From: CAWUEZ02 sp963921355
GTDB taxonomy: Bacteria; Pseudomonadota; Alphaproteobacteria; Thalassobaculales; Thalassobaculaceae
Reading direction: 5' to 3'
Length of the DNA stretch: 64,000 nt
Assembly: GCA_963921355.3 (NCBI GenBank)
Contig: OZ001190.1
Coordinates: forward strand, 3,906,001 to 3,970,000
The position numbers and the translations under genes are program-made. The notes under the pieces are model-generated. The model saw nothing but the letters and a program-made list of their open reading frames with translations, did not search any database and was not told the origin of the DNA. Positions 50,541-60,159 of the stretch are shown here, one piece after another; position 1 is the stretch's first letter, and every line of letters begins with the position of its first letter.

Positions 50541-51836
50541 TCAGTGGCGGTTCGACCGGATGGCGATCGAGCGCGCGTGGGCGTCGAGACCTTCGGCCTT
50601 GGCCAGTGTAACCGCCGCCGGCCCGATGGCCGCAAGCCCGGCCGCATCACAGGCCACGGTCGTGGTCCGCTTCATGAAGTCCAGCACACCCAGACCGGAG
50701 GAGAACCGCGCGGTCCGGGCGGTCGGCAGGACATGGTTCGGCCCGGCGACATAGTCGCCGACAGCCTCCGGCGTAAAGCGCCCGAGAAACATCGCCCCGG
50801 CATTGCGGATCCTGGCCGCCAGCCCTTCGGCGTCCTCGACTGCAAGCTCCAGATGCTCCGGGGCCAGACGGTCGATCAGCGCGGGCGCCTCGTCCAGATC
50901 ACGGCAGACGATGACGGCGCCGTGCTCGCGCCAGCTGGCGGCGGCAATCTCGGCGCGCGGCAACGTCGCCAGGTGCTGGTCGACCGCCTGTTCGACGGCA
51001 TCGGCGAAGCCGGAATCATCGGTGATCAGGATGGCCTGGGCGGCGGTGTCGTGTTCGGCCTGACTCAACAGATCGATGGCGATCCAGGACGGGTCGTTTT
51101 CCGCATCGGCCACCACCAGGATTTCCGACGGGCCGGCGATCGAGTCGATGCCGACCGTGCCGAAGACCTGCCGCTTGGCGGCCGCCACATAGGCGTTCCC
51201 AGGGCCGACGATCTTGTCGACCGGCGCGATGCTCTCGGTGCCGTAGGCGAGTGCCGCGACCGCCTGGGCGCCGCCGATCCGCCAGACCTCGGTGATGCCG
51301 GCGAGATCGGCCGCCGCCAGGACCAGGTCGTTGACCACCCCGTCGGGGGTCGGGACCACCATGACCCGGCGGGGCACGCCGGCGACCTTGGCCGGCAGCG
51401 CGTTCATCAGCACCGAGGACGGATAGGCGGCGGTGCCGCCGGGAACATACAGGCCGACCGCCCCGACCGCCGACCAGCGCATGCCGACGGTCACGCCCTC
51501 CGGATCGCTGGTCTCGGTGTCGCTCGGCCGCTGCAGCGCGTGGAACCGCTCGATCCGGTCGGCCGCCAGTTCCAGCGCCGATCGGGTGTCCGGGTCGATG
51601 CGGCCGCTGGCGGCGCGCAGCTCCTCGACCGGAATCGCGAGCCCGGTCGCGTCCGGGTCGAACCGGTCCAGACGGCGGGTATGGTCGCGCAGGGCCGCAT
51701 CGCCGCCCTCGGCGACCGAGCGGATGATCTCGGCGACCACGCTGGTCACATCGGCGTCGGTCTCGCGCTTGGAGGTCAGCAGCGCGTCGAACTCGGCCGC
51801 AAAGCCGTCGCCGCCGGTCGCCAGCCTATGCGGCAC
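50541..51836 (-). CDS. hisD: Histidinol dehydrogenase
   Basis: Last two steps of histidine synthesis: L-histidinol to L-histidine with two NAD. 431 residues, usual size. Visible: VGLYVPGGTAAYPSSVLMNALPAKVAGV, AGPSEILVVAD, SQAEHD with the Zn-site Gln/His, and APEHLEL. It overlaps hisG by 11 bases, so the two are coupled in the hisG-hisD order. Confidence 0.98.
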   Translation of the reverse strand: MPHRLATGGDGFAAEFDALLTSKRETDADVTSVVAEIIRSVAEGGDAALRDHTRRLDRFDPDATGLAIPVEELRAASGRIDPDTRSALELAADRIERFHALQRPSDTETSDPEGVTVGMRWSAVGAVGLYVPGGTAAYPSSVLMNALPAKVAGVPRRVMVVPTPDGVVNDLVLAAADLAGITEVWRIGGAQAVAALAYGTESIAPVDKIVGPGNAYVAAAKRQVFGTVGIDSIAGPSEILVVADAENDPSWIAIDLLSQAEHDTAAQAILITDDSGFADAVEQAVDQHLATLPRAEIAAASWREHGAVIVCRDLDEAPALIDRLAPEHLELAVEDAEGLAARIRNAGAMFLGRFTPEAVGDYVAGPNHVLPTARTARFSSGLGVLDFMKRTTTVACDAAGLAAIGPAAVTLAKAEGLDAHARSIAIRSNRH

Positions 51837-52491
51837 GGGCCGCCTCCCGGAACCGCGAGATCAGGTCATTCACCGGCCCGGGCCGGGTCTTCAGCGCCGT
51901 GCGGTTGACGGCGAGGCGGGCGCTGACATCGGCGATCTTGTCGATCTGCACGAGGCCGTTGGCCTTCAGCGTCGATCCGGTCTGGACCAGGTCGACGATC
52001 CGCCGACACAGGCCCAGATTGGGCGCCAGTTCCAGCGCACCGTTCAGCTTGATGCACTCGGCCTGAACACCGCGCCGGGCGAAATAGCGCCGGGTGACGT
52101 TCGGGTACTTGGTGGCCACCCGCAGGTGCGACCAGCGCTGGGGATCCTCGGAGGCCGCCATGTCCTCGGGCGCCGCCACGGCCAGATGGCAGTGGCCGAC
52201 ATCCAGGTTGACCGGCGCGTAGATCTCCGGGTGCTCGAACTCCATCAGCACATCCGAGCCCGAGACCGCGAGATGGGCTGCCCCGAACGCCAGGAAGGTA
52301 GCGGTGTCGAAGCTGCGCACGCGGATGATGTCGAGATCCGGGTCGGCTGTGGCGAACGTCAGCTGGCGGGAGTCCTCATCGAAGAAAGCGTCTTCCGGCT
52401 CGATGCCGGCGCGCGACATCAGCGGCGCGATCGCACTCAGGATCCGCCCTTTCGGCACCGCCAGAACCAGCTTGTCGTTCGCGCTCACCAT
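51826..52491 (-). CDS. hisG: ATP phosphoribosyltransferase, short form
   Basis: First step of histidine synthesis: ATP plus PRPP gives phosphoribosyl-ATP. 221 residues, so the short form that needs the HisZ regulatory subunit (not in this window). LAVPKGRI at the start, and VQTGSTLKANGL, the PRPP-binding loop, near residue 165. Confidence 0.97.
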   Translation of the reverse strand: MVSANDKLVLAVPKGRILSAIAPLMSRAGIEPEDAFFDEDSRQLTFATADPDLDIIRVRSFDTATFLAFGAAHLAVSGSDVLMEFEHPEIYAPVNLDVGHCHLAVAAPEDMAASEDPQRWSHLRVATKYPNVTRRYFARRGVQAECIKLNGALELAPNLGLCRRIVDLVQTGSTLKANGLVQIDKIADVSARLAVNRTALKTRPGPVNDLISRFREAARAA

Positions 52492-52530
52492 GTCCCCGTC
52501 CGGTCGGTCTTCAGCGTCGGGAAACCCCGA

Positions 52531-53004
52531 TCACGCCGACTCGTCGTCGTGGGACGGACGGAAGACGGTGGGCCAAGGGTCGCCGAGGTCCTCCACGTGA
52601 CAGGACAGGCCCGAAACGTCAAGCCGCAGCGCCGAGTCGCCGGCGAAGAGCAGTTCGACCGCCCCGTCGCCATAGGACACCGACAACAGGTTCAGGATCT
52701 GACCCGGATCGCGCCGGTCGATCCCGCGCATGCGCACCCCGGTGACCTGTTCGAAACGGATGCCCGTGTGCACACGCTCGAACGGGGTTTCCTGACCGTC
52801 GACCGGACGGCCATCGGGCGCGGTCTCCCAGCGGAACCGGCCGGCCACCAGGACGAACCGGCTGTCACTGGCTTCGAAGGTCATTTCCGACACCGGCACG
52901 ACCGCGTCCTGCAACAGCGCCGAAATCACGGCGATGTCCTCCGCGTCGGAAGCCCGAAGCTTCAGCGGCGTGTCACCGTTGCGGCGGCTGGGCAGCGTCG
53001 GCAT
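52531..53004 (-). CDS. DUF2948 family protein
   Basis: 157 residues: LKLRASDAEDIAVISALLQDAVV at the front, then ERVHTGIRFEQVTGVRMRGIDR and LNLLSV. Function unknown; conserved between murA and hisG in alphaproteobacteria. It follows murA by 4 bases and probably shares its transcript. Confidence 0.92.
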   Translation of the reverse strand: MPTLPSRRNGDTPLKLRASDAEDIAVISALLQDAVVPVSEMTFEASDSRFVLVAGRFRWETAPDGRPVDGQETPFERVHTGIRFEQVTGVRMRGIDRRDPGQILNLLSVSYGDGAVELLFAGDSALRLDVSGLSCHVEDLGDPWPTVFRPSHDDESA

Positions 53005-53008
53005 CCGG

Positions 53009-54310
53009 CTATTCCTCGGCGGCCGCCTGCGCGACGGCGACCCGGCCGATGTCGGCGCCGCAGGCGCAGAGCTTGCCGACCAGGTCCTCGTAACCGCGGT
53101 CCAGGTGATAGACCCGGCCGATGATGGTCTTGCCTTCCGCCGCCAGGCCGGCCAGCACCAGCGAGACCGAGGCCCGCAGGTCGGTCGCCATGACCTGCGC
53201 GCCCTTCAGGGCCTCGACGCCGCGCACCACCGCCGAGGCGTGATGCACGTTGATGTTGGCGCCCATGCGCGACAGTTCGGGCACGTGCATGAACCGGTTC
53301 TCGAAGATCGACTCGGTGATCATCGAGGCCCCCTGGGAGACGGTCATCAGCGCCATGAACTGGGCCTGAAGGTCGGTCGGGAAGCCGGGATAGGGTTCGG
53401 TCATCATGTCGACGCCAATGATCGGGCCGTCGCCGCGGGTCACCCGGATCCCGTTTTCCACTGCCTCGACCGTCAGGCCTGCCTGGCGCAGGGTCTGGGC
53501 CGCACTGTCGATCAGGTCGATCGAGGTGTCGGTCAGGACCACGTCGCCGCCGGTGATCGCCGCCGCCATGGCGTAGGTGCCGGTCTCGATGCGGTCGGGC
53601 AGCACCCGGTGATCGGCCCCGTGCAGCTCGGGTCGGCCCTGGATGTGGATGGTGTCGGTGCCGGCCCCTTCGATCTCAGCGCCCATCGACGTCAGCAGCG
53701 CCGCGAGGTCGGCGATCTCCGGCTCGCGGGCGGCGTTCACCAGCACGGTCTCGCCGTCGGCGAGTGCGGCCGCCATCAGCAGGTTTTCGGTGGCGCCGAC
53801 GGAGACGAACGGAAACGAGACGCGGCCGCCGCGCAGCCGGCCACCCGGGGCGCGCGCGTCGATATAGCCGGACTCGATGGTGACTTCGGCGCCGAGCTCG
53901 GCCAGGCCCTTCAGGTGCAGGTCGACCGGCCGGTTGCCGATCGCACAGCCGCCCGGCAGGGACACCCGCGCCTCGCCGAACCGGGCGAGCAGCGGCCCCA
54001 GCACCAGAACCGAGGCGCGCATCTTGCGCACCAGATCGTAGGGCGCGACCGTGCTCAGAATCTCCCGCGCGTCCAGCAGCATCTCGGCGGGCGCGCCGTC
54101 GACCCGCTCGCGCCGGTCGATCCGCACGCCATGCTGGCGCAGCAGGCTCGCCATCGAGGCGATGTCCGCCAGGTCCGGCACGTTGGTCAGCCGCACCGGT
54201 TCGGCCGACAGCAGGCTGGCCGCCATCAGGGGCAGGGCGGCGTTCTTGGCGCCGCTGATCGGAATCTCACCGCGGAGCGGCCGGCCGCCCCGCACACGAA
54301 TCTGGTCCAT
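53009..54310 (-). CDS. murA: UDP-N-acetylglucosamine 1-carboxyvinyltransferase
   Basis: First committed step of peptidoglycan synthesis: transfers enolpyruvate from PEP to UDP-GlcNAc. 433 residues. SGAKNAALPLMAASLL at the start, the active-site Cys in SLPGGCAIGNRPVDLH (fosfomycin target) and DLRASVSLVLAGLAAEG near the end are all present. Cytoplasmic. It heads the murA-DUF2948-hisG-hisD string on this strand. Confidence 0.98.
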   Translation of the reverse strand: MDQIRVRGGRPLRGEIPISGAKNAALPLMAASLLSAEPVRLTNVPDLADIASMASLLRQHGVRIDRRERVDGAPAEMLLDAREILSTVAPYDLVRKMRASVLVLGPLLARFGEARVSLPGGCAIGNRPVDLHLKGLAELGAEVTIESGYIDARAPGGRLRGGRVSFPFVSVGATENLLMAAALADGETVLVNAAREPEIADLAALLTSMGAEIEGAGTDTIHIQGRPELHGADHRVLPDRIETGTYAMAAAITGGDVVLTDTSIDLIDSAAQTLRQAGLTVEAVENGIRVTRGDGPIIGVDMMTEPYPGFPTDLQAQFMALMTVSQGASMITESIFENRFMHVPELSRMGANINVHHASAVVRGVEALKGAQVMATDLRASVSLVLAGLAAEGKTIIGRVYHLDRGYEDLVGKLCACGADIGRVAVAQAAAEE

Positions 54311-54420
54311 TAACGATCGATCTTGGTTGTTTGCGGGGTTCTAACGGAGGGGGACGGGCCGCTCAAGCCCAGGTTCGCAGTGTTGCCGGGCATTCCGGCA
54401 AAACCAAGGCAACGCCTGGG

Positions 54421-54600
54421 TTAGGCGTCGCCCCTGTCGGCATCGTCCGACCGGCTGTCGGTCGCCCGGGCCCGCGACTGGGCCTTGCGACGGTGCAGAT
54501 TCGCCCTCAAGGCCTGTTGCAGGCGGTCCTGGCGGTCGTCGCCGGGTTTCGGCGCGCGCGGCTTTGATTTCTCCGGCGTGCGGTCATCGCGGTCGGTCAT
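54421..54600 (-). CDS. Small basic protein upstream of murA
   Basis: 59 residues from ATG 54600: TDRDDRTPEKSKPRAPKPGD followed by RQDRLQQALRANLHRRKAQ. Disordered and basic; small proteins of this kind are found beside murA in related genomes. Function unknown. The gap to murA (54311-54420) contains an AC/GT-rich hairpin but no gene. Confidence 0.6.
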   Translation of the reverse strand: MTDRDDRTPEKSKPRAPKPGDDRQDRLQQALRANLHRRKAQSRARATDSRSDDADRGDA

Positions 54601-54717
54601 GATGGGCTCTTACCACGCGGGACGCGGCAAATCACGAACGCGGCGCTTGCACCGCCGGAACGGCTCTGGCATGTATGCGCCGCTTTCGGACCCGCGCCTT
54701 CCGGCGCCCGACGCATT

Positions 54718-54792
<75 letters not shown>

Positions 54793-54918
54793 TATTTCAA
54801 GGACTTACAGCGCTGGAGCTTACGTTCGTCGTCGAGAAAGGGCGAGAACGTGAAGCGAACATCCGACACAATCCGTGGAAAATCCGTGGACTCGTTCTGC
54901 GGACGTGCGCCCGCCGCT

Positions 54919-55278
54919 TACCCCCTGACTGGTAATCCGGCGCCAATCCCGACAGTCCAGACACTTACCCGGAAACCAACCGCCCTGCGCGACGAGACTC
55001 TGTTCGAGCGGTTCGAGCAGGCGGCTATCAGCGGCGAGCGGTGCCCGACCATGGGCCAGCTAAGGGACGAGGGTTACGTCGATAGCTCGAAGTCGGCGCA
55101 GCGTCTGGCTGACAGCGGCGCGATCCGGATCGAGGTGTACGCCCGGAACTATCGGGTGATCGAGATCAAGCTCGGCCCACATGAGGGACGCCGGACCGCT
55201 CCGCCGCCGAACGAGTGGCATGAGCCCTACTACGTCCGCGAAGCCGGTATGAAGGTCGACCGGCGATGGGATGGCTCG
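54919..55278 (+). pseudogene. Small putative DNA-binding protein (repeat copy 2), 3' fused
   Basis: Same product core as the gene at 5614-6045 (TMGQLRDEGYVDSSKSAQRL ... NYRVIEI). The stop codon of copy 1 lies just beyond the repeat, so here the frame reads on into portal antisense for over 100 codons. The 5' start is unclear; ATG 54850 is in frame upstream. Probably functional in its core but with an abnormal tail. Confidence 0.5.
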
Positions 55279-55279
55279 T
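54919..55279. repeat. 361-bp direct repeat, copy 2
   Basis: Matches 5683-6043 with two substitutions. Its right edge is a sharp junction into the 3' end of the portal gene. It carries the same small DNA-binding gene on the plus strand; past the junction the frame runs into antisense portal sequence up to 55626. Confidence 0.97.
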
Positions 55280-56921
55280 TCTTCGTGCCAACGCCCATCG
55301 CGACGTTGATCCGCACGTCCATGTCGACGTTCCACGAACGCGGATCGATCGGCACCCACTTCTTGCGAAGACGAACCACCCGCTCCCGGTCTTGGTGGCG
55401 GTTCAGCATCTTCAGCGCCAGCTTCACAGCCCGCGTCCAGCCCGTCTCAGCAAAGGTCCGGGCGATTAGCTCGATACGAGCCCGCGCACTGTTCGCCGCT
55501 TCCTCAACGCCTCTTGCGGTTTCCCCCTGGAGAACGTTGCCGTCCAATCCCCCGGCAAGGTCGTTCACACCTGAACGCGAGGCCAACACCCGGTCGACGT
55601 ACTCAAGCATCGGGAACGCCTGCTGACCCGGCCACGCCGTCTGTATCGGCATGATCGCATCGCCTGGGGGGCCGTCCGTGACGTAGATGCTCCCCGGCTC
55701 TTCGCTCAACAGGTCGTCGAGGTCGACCTTGTCGCCGTTCACCGCCTTGTGCGGGTAGAGCGACAGGTACAGACCGTCCATCATCGCCCGCCAGATCGCG
55801 GTCTTAAGCGCCTGGATGTCCTTGACCAGATCCGCCATCGACCAACCCACCAGACGGTAGGGCAGACGGATGGCCGTCAGATCCGCGAAGGGCAGTTCGT
55901 CGGCGGGCTCGTTCTCCAGGATTTCGGTGTTCGTGCCACCTCCAATCACCGTGACCCGTCGAAGCTCCGACACCCCATCGCCGTCACAGTCGGCCCGCAG
56001 ATAGCATTCGAAGACCCAGATGCGCTTCTGAAGCTCGGATTCCTCGGTCGGATACCCCTCCGAAAAGTCCAGGTCGTCGTAACGCTCGATTTCCTCGTCG
56101 TGGTAGTCGTCATCGGATTCCGACTTAGCCGTGCGCTCCAGAATGTCCTGGTCGTAGCCCTCGGCAAGAAGCCCTTCAATGGAACGGCGCTGGCGATGGC
56201 AGGCAAACTGCCAAGTGTGGTCGTTCTCATCCAGCGAGCGTGCACGCCGGTTAACGAGCATTTCATTCGGCGGCACCGCCATCCATTTCAAGCGCGCCTT
56301 GGTGGTCTTGCGCTTGATCTTGACCTCGTGGACAGCCTCGATCTGCGCACCCAGCCCAGCCACCGCCAAAGCCTGGTCGGGCTCGACAAGCTGACCATCC
56401 ACCCGCGCATAAGCGGTGTGCTCTAACACCTCCACATCGTTGTCTTGGACGAGCTCGGTGAACTCCGGGTCCGTCAGTTCCCCGTAGACCTCGGTGCGGA
56501 CAGTGTCGGTCTCATCCCACCACAGCTTGACCATTGAGGTGCGGGTGATGAGCGCCGACTTCATCCAGTCCACGGCGGTCTGAAAGCCGGGGTTATCCCG
56601 CATCAGGACAAGGTTGACGTAGTCGGTGGCCTGCTGTGCGTATTCCTCGTCTTCCGGCCCCTCCGGCTCGAACTTGACGACTTCATCAGTGCCCAGGAAC
56701 GTCCGCACCAGCGACGGCATGACCGCTTCCACGGTCTCCATCACGTCGCGGCTCATCACCTGAGAATGGCCCAGGCGTTCGTTGCCGTAGGGCTCGCCCT
56801 CGTATCGCTCCAGGTTGTCGCGCCGCTGCTGCGATAGCTCGTCCGTCTCGTAGCCGAGTGATGCCTTGATGTGGCTGGCGACGATGGATTTCAGTTTCTC
56901 GTCGCTAACCTTCGTCTTCAT
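55280..56921 (-). pseudogene. Portal protein, 3'-truncated
   Basis: Portal of a podovirus-type phage, the ring through which DNA enters the head. ATG 56921; 547 codons with family features (LERYEGEPYGNERLGHSQVM, LRADCDGDGVSELRRVTVIG, FADLTAIRLPYRLVGWSMAD, QGETARGVEEAANSARARIE). It breaks off after VAMGVGTKNE at the 361-bp repeat, and a foreign 17-residue end is read to 55230. Family members run further to about 650-750 residues. Head and tail genes expected downstream are missing. Confidence 0.85.
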
Positions 56922-56923
56922 GG

Positions 56924-57097
56924 TCAGGCGGCATCCTTCCGGCGCCCGCCCTGCTTCATCGCGTCAAGCGCCCTTTCGATGCGCTCGGCAATCGCCTCCA
57001 TCCGCTTGTTGGTGTTCTCGAGTTCCTTCAAGCGCTGGACAAACTGCCGCTGCTGCGCCTGGGTTTGGGCGATGACCTGGCCCACTGCTTTATCCAT
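56924..57097 (-). CDS. Small coiled-coil phage protein
   Basis: 57 residues from ATG 57097: GQVIAQTQAQQRQFVQRLKE then a heptad helix to MKQGGRRKDAA. Its stop is 2 bases before the portal ATG, and it sits between terminase and portal. Possibly a packaging or portal accessory factor; no family recognised. Confidence 0.5.
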   Translation of the reverse strand: MDKAVGQVIAQTQAQQRQFVQRLKELENTNKRMEAIAERIERALDAMKQGGRRKDAA

Positions 57098-57107
57098 CGA
57101 TTACCCC

Positions 57108-58430
57108 TTATGTGACCCAATCCAGGTTGCGCTTTGGCTTCGCCTTCTTGACCGAGCGCGACTGCACATGGTCATAGCCAAGCGCCAGATATCGAAACCC
57201 GTCCGCCGGATGGCTTGCCCAGTTGTGGAGCGGTGCGGGCTTGAGCGTCTTCAGCTTGTCGTCCCACTCCGCCCGGTATTCACGAAGCGCCGATATCCCG
57301 TGTGCGCATTTCTGTTTGTCGAACCAGCACCGGGGCAACAGCGACCGCGCCGCCGCGATCCCGTCCTCTATCCGCATCTGCGGGACCACGTGGATGTGCT
57401 CCAGACCAAGACCCCGCAGGATTTCCTTACGGCTCCGTCTCGCACTCAGGTCCGTGACCTCAACGTCATGCGGCAGGATGTGCGTACCGTAGCGATAGCC
57501 GCGATCCGCCAAGACCTCGGCATAGTGGTCAAGCTCGACACCAGACGACGTGTAGAAATCGATGATCCGAATCTCACGCCCGACCACCTGGAAGAACCAG
57601 ATGCTCGTGTGATCGGTGCGGCCAAGATCCCAAGCCGTGTGCACCAGCGCACCACCCTCACGAGGTACGCCAGTGATACGCCCGGCCTGATCCGCTTCGT
57701 CCATCTGGAGCGCGTAGTACGCACCCAAGACGGCGGCATCGAACGAGCAATGATATTCCTGCCGGAACAGCGCCTTGCCTAGCTCTGGGCCGTACTCACG
57801 GATGTATTCCCTTTCCTCACCCCGAAGCTGGTCAGGTGTGAACACGTCCGTCTTGCTCGCAGGCAGTCGCTCGGCAAACCAGTCCGGGTCATCAGCCGCT
57901 GCGTCGTAAGTGGTGCGTCCGTGGTTGTTACCGCGTGGCGTGTAGTTGAAGAGCGCCCAGCCACCGTTTTCCAGAAGGATCGGGCGGATGAAGGCCCATG
58001 ATCTCGGGTCCGCCAGCGCCCATTCGGAGAAGGTCACACCAACCGGTGGCGCGCCAACCAAGCTGTCGTAGTTGTCAGATCCGACCACCTGCCACGTCGA
58101 GCCGTTGACGAAGACGATCATCATTTCCTGTTCGCGGGTGGTCCTGCGAATCTGGGGTGGAAACGCTTCGTCTATTCGCCGCTTGCCCGTGTGCGGATTG
58201 ATCGCGTCCCATATGGCCTTGCGGGCTTGGTTGGCCTGCGGAAGCATGTGCCAGTAGCCGCCGATACGGTCGAACGCTGCCACGCTGTTCCACCGCAGGC
58301 AGAACTCATCCTTACCCGCCCTGCGGTGCCAGACAGCAACAGCCCGCTTGCCACCACTCTCCAGGTATCGCCAGACGCGTAGCTGATAGTCGCGGGGACG
58401 CCAGCCGCCCGCCGGTAGCTCAACCTCCAT
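57108..58430 (-). CDS. Terminase large subunit
   Basis: ATPase-nuclease that drives DNA into the head. 440 residues. Walker A-like WHRRAGKDEF (residues ~34-43), Walker B GVTFSEWALAD, coupling/ATPase region VGSDNYDSLVGAPP, and RuvC-like nuclease Asp in HTAWDLGRTDHTSIW. ATG 58430 overlaps the upstream gene by 11 bases. Intact, although the phage lacks head genes here. Confidence 0.93.
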   Translation of the reverse strand: MEVELPAGGWRPRDYQLRVWRYLESGGKRAVAVWHRRAGKDEFCLRWNSVAAFDRIGGYWHMLPQANQARKAIWDAINPHTGKRRIDEAFPPQIRRTTREQEMMIVFVNGSTWQVVGSDNYDSLVGAPPVGVTFSEWALADPRSWAFIRPILLENGGWALFNYTPRGNNHGRTTYDAAADDPDWFAERLPASKTDVFTPDQLRGEEREYIREYGPELGKALFRQEYHCSFDAAVLGAYYALQMDEADQAGRITGVPREGGALVHTAWDLGRTDHTSIWFFQVVGREIRIIDFYTSSGVELDHYAEVLADRGYRYGTHILPHDVEVTDLSARRSRKEILRGLGLEHIHVVPQMRIEDGIAAARSLLPRCWFDKQKCAHGISALREYRAEWDDKLKTLKPAPLHNWASHPADGFRYLALGYDHVQSRSVKKAKPKRNLDWVT

Positions 58431-58710
58431 CCGTGAAGCGGCGAATGTTGATGGTCAGGCTCCCGTCGACCGTCGTCTGCATCGGGAGAACCTTGCCCAG
58501 CAGGCCCATGAAAGCCGTGGGGTTCGTCTTCGCCTGGTTCTCCAGGTAGCCCACCAGGCCCTCCCGGTCACCGGCCTTCTCAGCCGCCTTCAGGATGGCG
58601 TCCTTGAGCAACGTGGTCGTCTTGTTCTTCGAGCCCTTGGGCCTGCCCTTGCCCGCTGCCGGGGGGCGGCGCTTCTCAGTAGACGCCACTTGTTTAGTGG
58701 TGTCGGCCAT
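58420..58710 (-). CDS. Small protein upstream of terminase, possible small subunit
   Basis: 96 residues from ATG 58710. A basic, disordered front (GKGRPKGSKNKTT) and a helical rear (LLKDAILKAAEKAGDREGLVGYLENQA). Place and overlap suggest the small terminase subunit or a packaging helper; the GRPKGSKNK AT-hook-like motif suits DNA binding. The 58711-58979 gap upstream shows no gene; a promoter may lie there. Confidence 0.5.
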   Translation of the reverse strand: MADTTKQVASTEKRRPPAAGKGRPKGSKNKTTTLLKDAILKAAEKAGDREGLVGYLENQAKTNPTAFMGLLGKVLPMQTTVDGSLTINIRRFTDGG

Positions 58711-58979
58711 GGTGCGGGTCCCCTTGAGATTTTCCGCTGGATGATGTCCCGCGCACCTAGGCGACTGCCGCCACGACACGAGGCCGCGCCCTTGCCCCAT
58801 CAGGCAAAGATTCGGCGCGCGGGATAACTGATGTCCGGGGCTTCCACCCGGTGCGCCTCTGCACCCCTGCCGGGTGTCTGGCTTGAAGGCTGGCGGGTCA
58901 CTTTCTTCGCCCAAGCAGGTACTACGGTCAGGTATTTCCCCGCATCCCGACCCGAGGGCGAACCTTCAATTCTGGAATC

Positions 58980-59001
58980 AAAAACCCCGCACGTGGCGGG
59001 G
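58980..59001 (-). terminator. Rho-independent terminator
   Basis: On the minus strand: CCCCGC-cacgt-GCGGGG followed by TTTTT (58984-58980). It lies 4 bases after the stop of the gene at 59005-59532 and separates the replication genes from the packaging genes. Confidence 0.88.
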
Positions 59002-59004
59002 CGG

Positions 59005-59532
59005 TCATGCTGCGTTTAGCTTGCCCGTGAGGCTGTCAAAAACACTCGATATTGTCAAATCTTTTTTCACGGCACACAACATCTGGTCAATGGCGTGCCT
59101 GTGAAGGTATCGCGCGGTCTCGTGGCTGATCCCGACGTTGTCCCCCACGCGACGCCACCCCATGCCCAGGGCGCGGGCGAAGACGACAGCCCGCATCCTG
59201 GGTTGCTTCACAAAGTACAGCCACGGAATGACCGTCTCCGCTAAGTCGATCTCTCGCTTGGTCGGAGGCTCCGGTGTCGCTGTCGCTTGCGTCCAGCCGT
59301 AGCCGTGCCAATCCCTCACAACCTCTGGCCAGCCTGACCGCGCGTCGGCGGGGGCGCCATTCGCCGGGAAGCGTGTCCGCTTGATGATCTGCGCCACATC
59401 TCCCAGCAGAAAGCACAAGCGCTGTTCGTCGCTTCCTTCTGGTGGCCAGTGCAGGCGGGCACCCCGAAGACGTGCCCGTGTTTGGGCAGTGCCACGGTCG
59501 ATGGTTTCGGCTGTCGCTCGACGGGGCATCAC
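59005..59532 (-). CDS. DUF6362-like phage protein with HTH
   Basis: 175 residues. WPEVVRDWHGYGW in the middle and a helix-turn-helix near the end, GMGWRRVGDNVGISHETARYLHRHAID, as in late-gene regulators of similar phages. The end gives a terminator right after the stop. Possibly activates packaging genes; inference only. Confidence 0.6.
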   Translation of the reverse strand: MMPRRATAETIDRGTAQTRARLRGARLHWPPEGSDEQRLCFLLGDVAQIIKRTRFPANGAPADARSGWPEVVRDWHGYGWTQATATPEPPTKREIDLAETVIPWLYFVKQPRMRAVVFARALGMGWRRVGDNVGISHETARYLHRHAIDQMLCAVKKDLTISSVFDSLTGKLNAA

Positions 59533-59702
59533 GCGGCCTCGCTCGGCAGGGGTGGCGGGGCGAGCTTGGCGAGATACGCCGGATCTTCCAGCCGCTTGCC
59601 GTTCTCGACAGCCCCGAACACAGCCTTACGGCGCAGGTTTGCAGTGTCCCGTTGGCTGGTGTTTTGCCAAAACTTGGGACGCTTTCTGGTTTCCGCCGTC
59701 AT
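59529..59702 (-). CDS. Small phage protein, unknown
   Basis: 57 residues from ATG 59702, overlapping both neighbours by 4 bases (ATGA). TRKRPKFWQNTSQRDTANLR then LEDPAYLAKLAPPPLP. Basic front. No known family. Confidence 0.45.
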   Translation of the reverse strand: MTAETRKRPKFWQNTSQRDTANLRRKAVFGAVENGKRLEDPAYLAKLAPPPLPSEAA

Positions 59703-59998
59703 CGTGCGCACATCCTCGCTGTGTAGCTCCGCAAGATCGACTTCATGCGCTCGAATTCCTCCGGGGACTCGTACACTCGGCGACTGGCTTTCTGTGCGCC
59801 GTGGATCACCGTCGAGTGGTCGCGATTGATGTGGCGTCCGATGCGCCCGTAGCTCCAGCCCAGCAGATCGCGAGCCATGAGGTAGAGAAGCTGCCGAGCG
59901 TCCGCGATGCGAGCCGTTCTCCGCTCGCTGAACACGTGGGAAACCGGGACATCGAACGCCGACGCCACTTCTGCCGCCAAAACGCTGAACCCCCTCAT
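59699..59998 (-). CDS. Stand-alone DnaA domain IV protein
   Basis: 99 residues. The helical DNA-binding domain of DnaA: VPVSHVFSERRTARIADARQ, LLGWSYGRIGRHI and the DnaA-box-binding signature RDHSTVIHGAQ. No AAA+ domain. ATG 59998. It may bind DnaA boxes at the phage origin or compete with host DnaA. It lies in the replication block beside the DUF1376-like protein. Confidence 0.82.
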   Translation of the reverse strand: MRGFSVLAAEVASAFDVPVSHVFSERRTARIADARQLLYLMARDLLGWSYGRIGRHINRDHSTVIHGAQKASRRVYESPEEFERMKSILRSYTARMCAR

Positions 59999-60159
59999 GC
60001 CGGCGCCCTCCGTTCTACGCGGCGCAAAAAGCCCCTCGCCTCTTTCGCCGCAGCCGTGTCGTTGCGCTCCAAGCACCCCGCGATGTAGCCCCGCAGGTAT
60101 TCCGCGATGTCCGCCGGGGTGAGCTCCTGGGCCTTTCGCATCACGTACTCGGGCGTCAT
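59995..60159 (-). CDS. Small phage protein, unknown
   Basis: 54 residues from ATG 60159 with GGAGG seven bases upstream; overlaps both neighbours (ATGA). TPEYVMRKAQELTPADIAEY then a short basic helix (RGFLRRVERRAPA). No family recognised. Confidence 0.45.
   Translation of the reverse strand: MTPEYVMRKAQELTPADIAEYLRGYIAGCLERNDTAAAKEARGFLRRVERRAPA

Noticed and set aside
51433..54313. Plus-strand frames of 450-560 codons opposite hisD, hisG, DUF2948 and murA.
   Set aside because: Antisense mirrors of well-known housekeeping genes.
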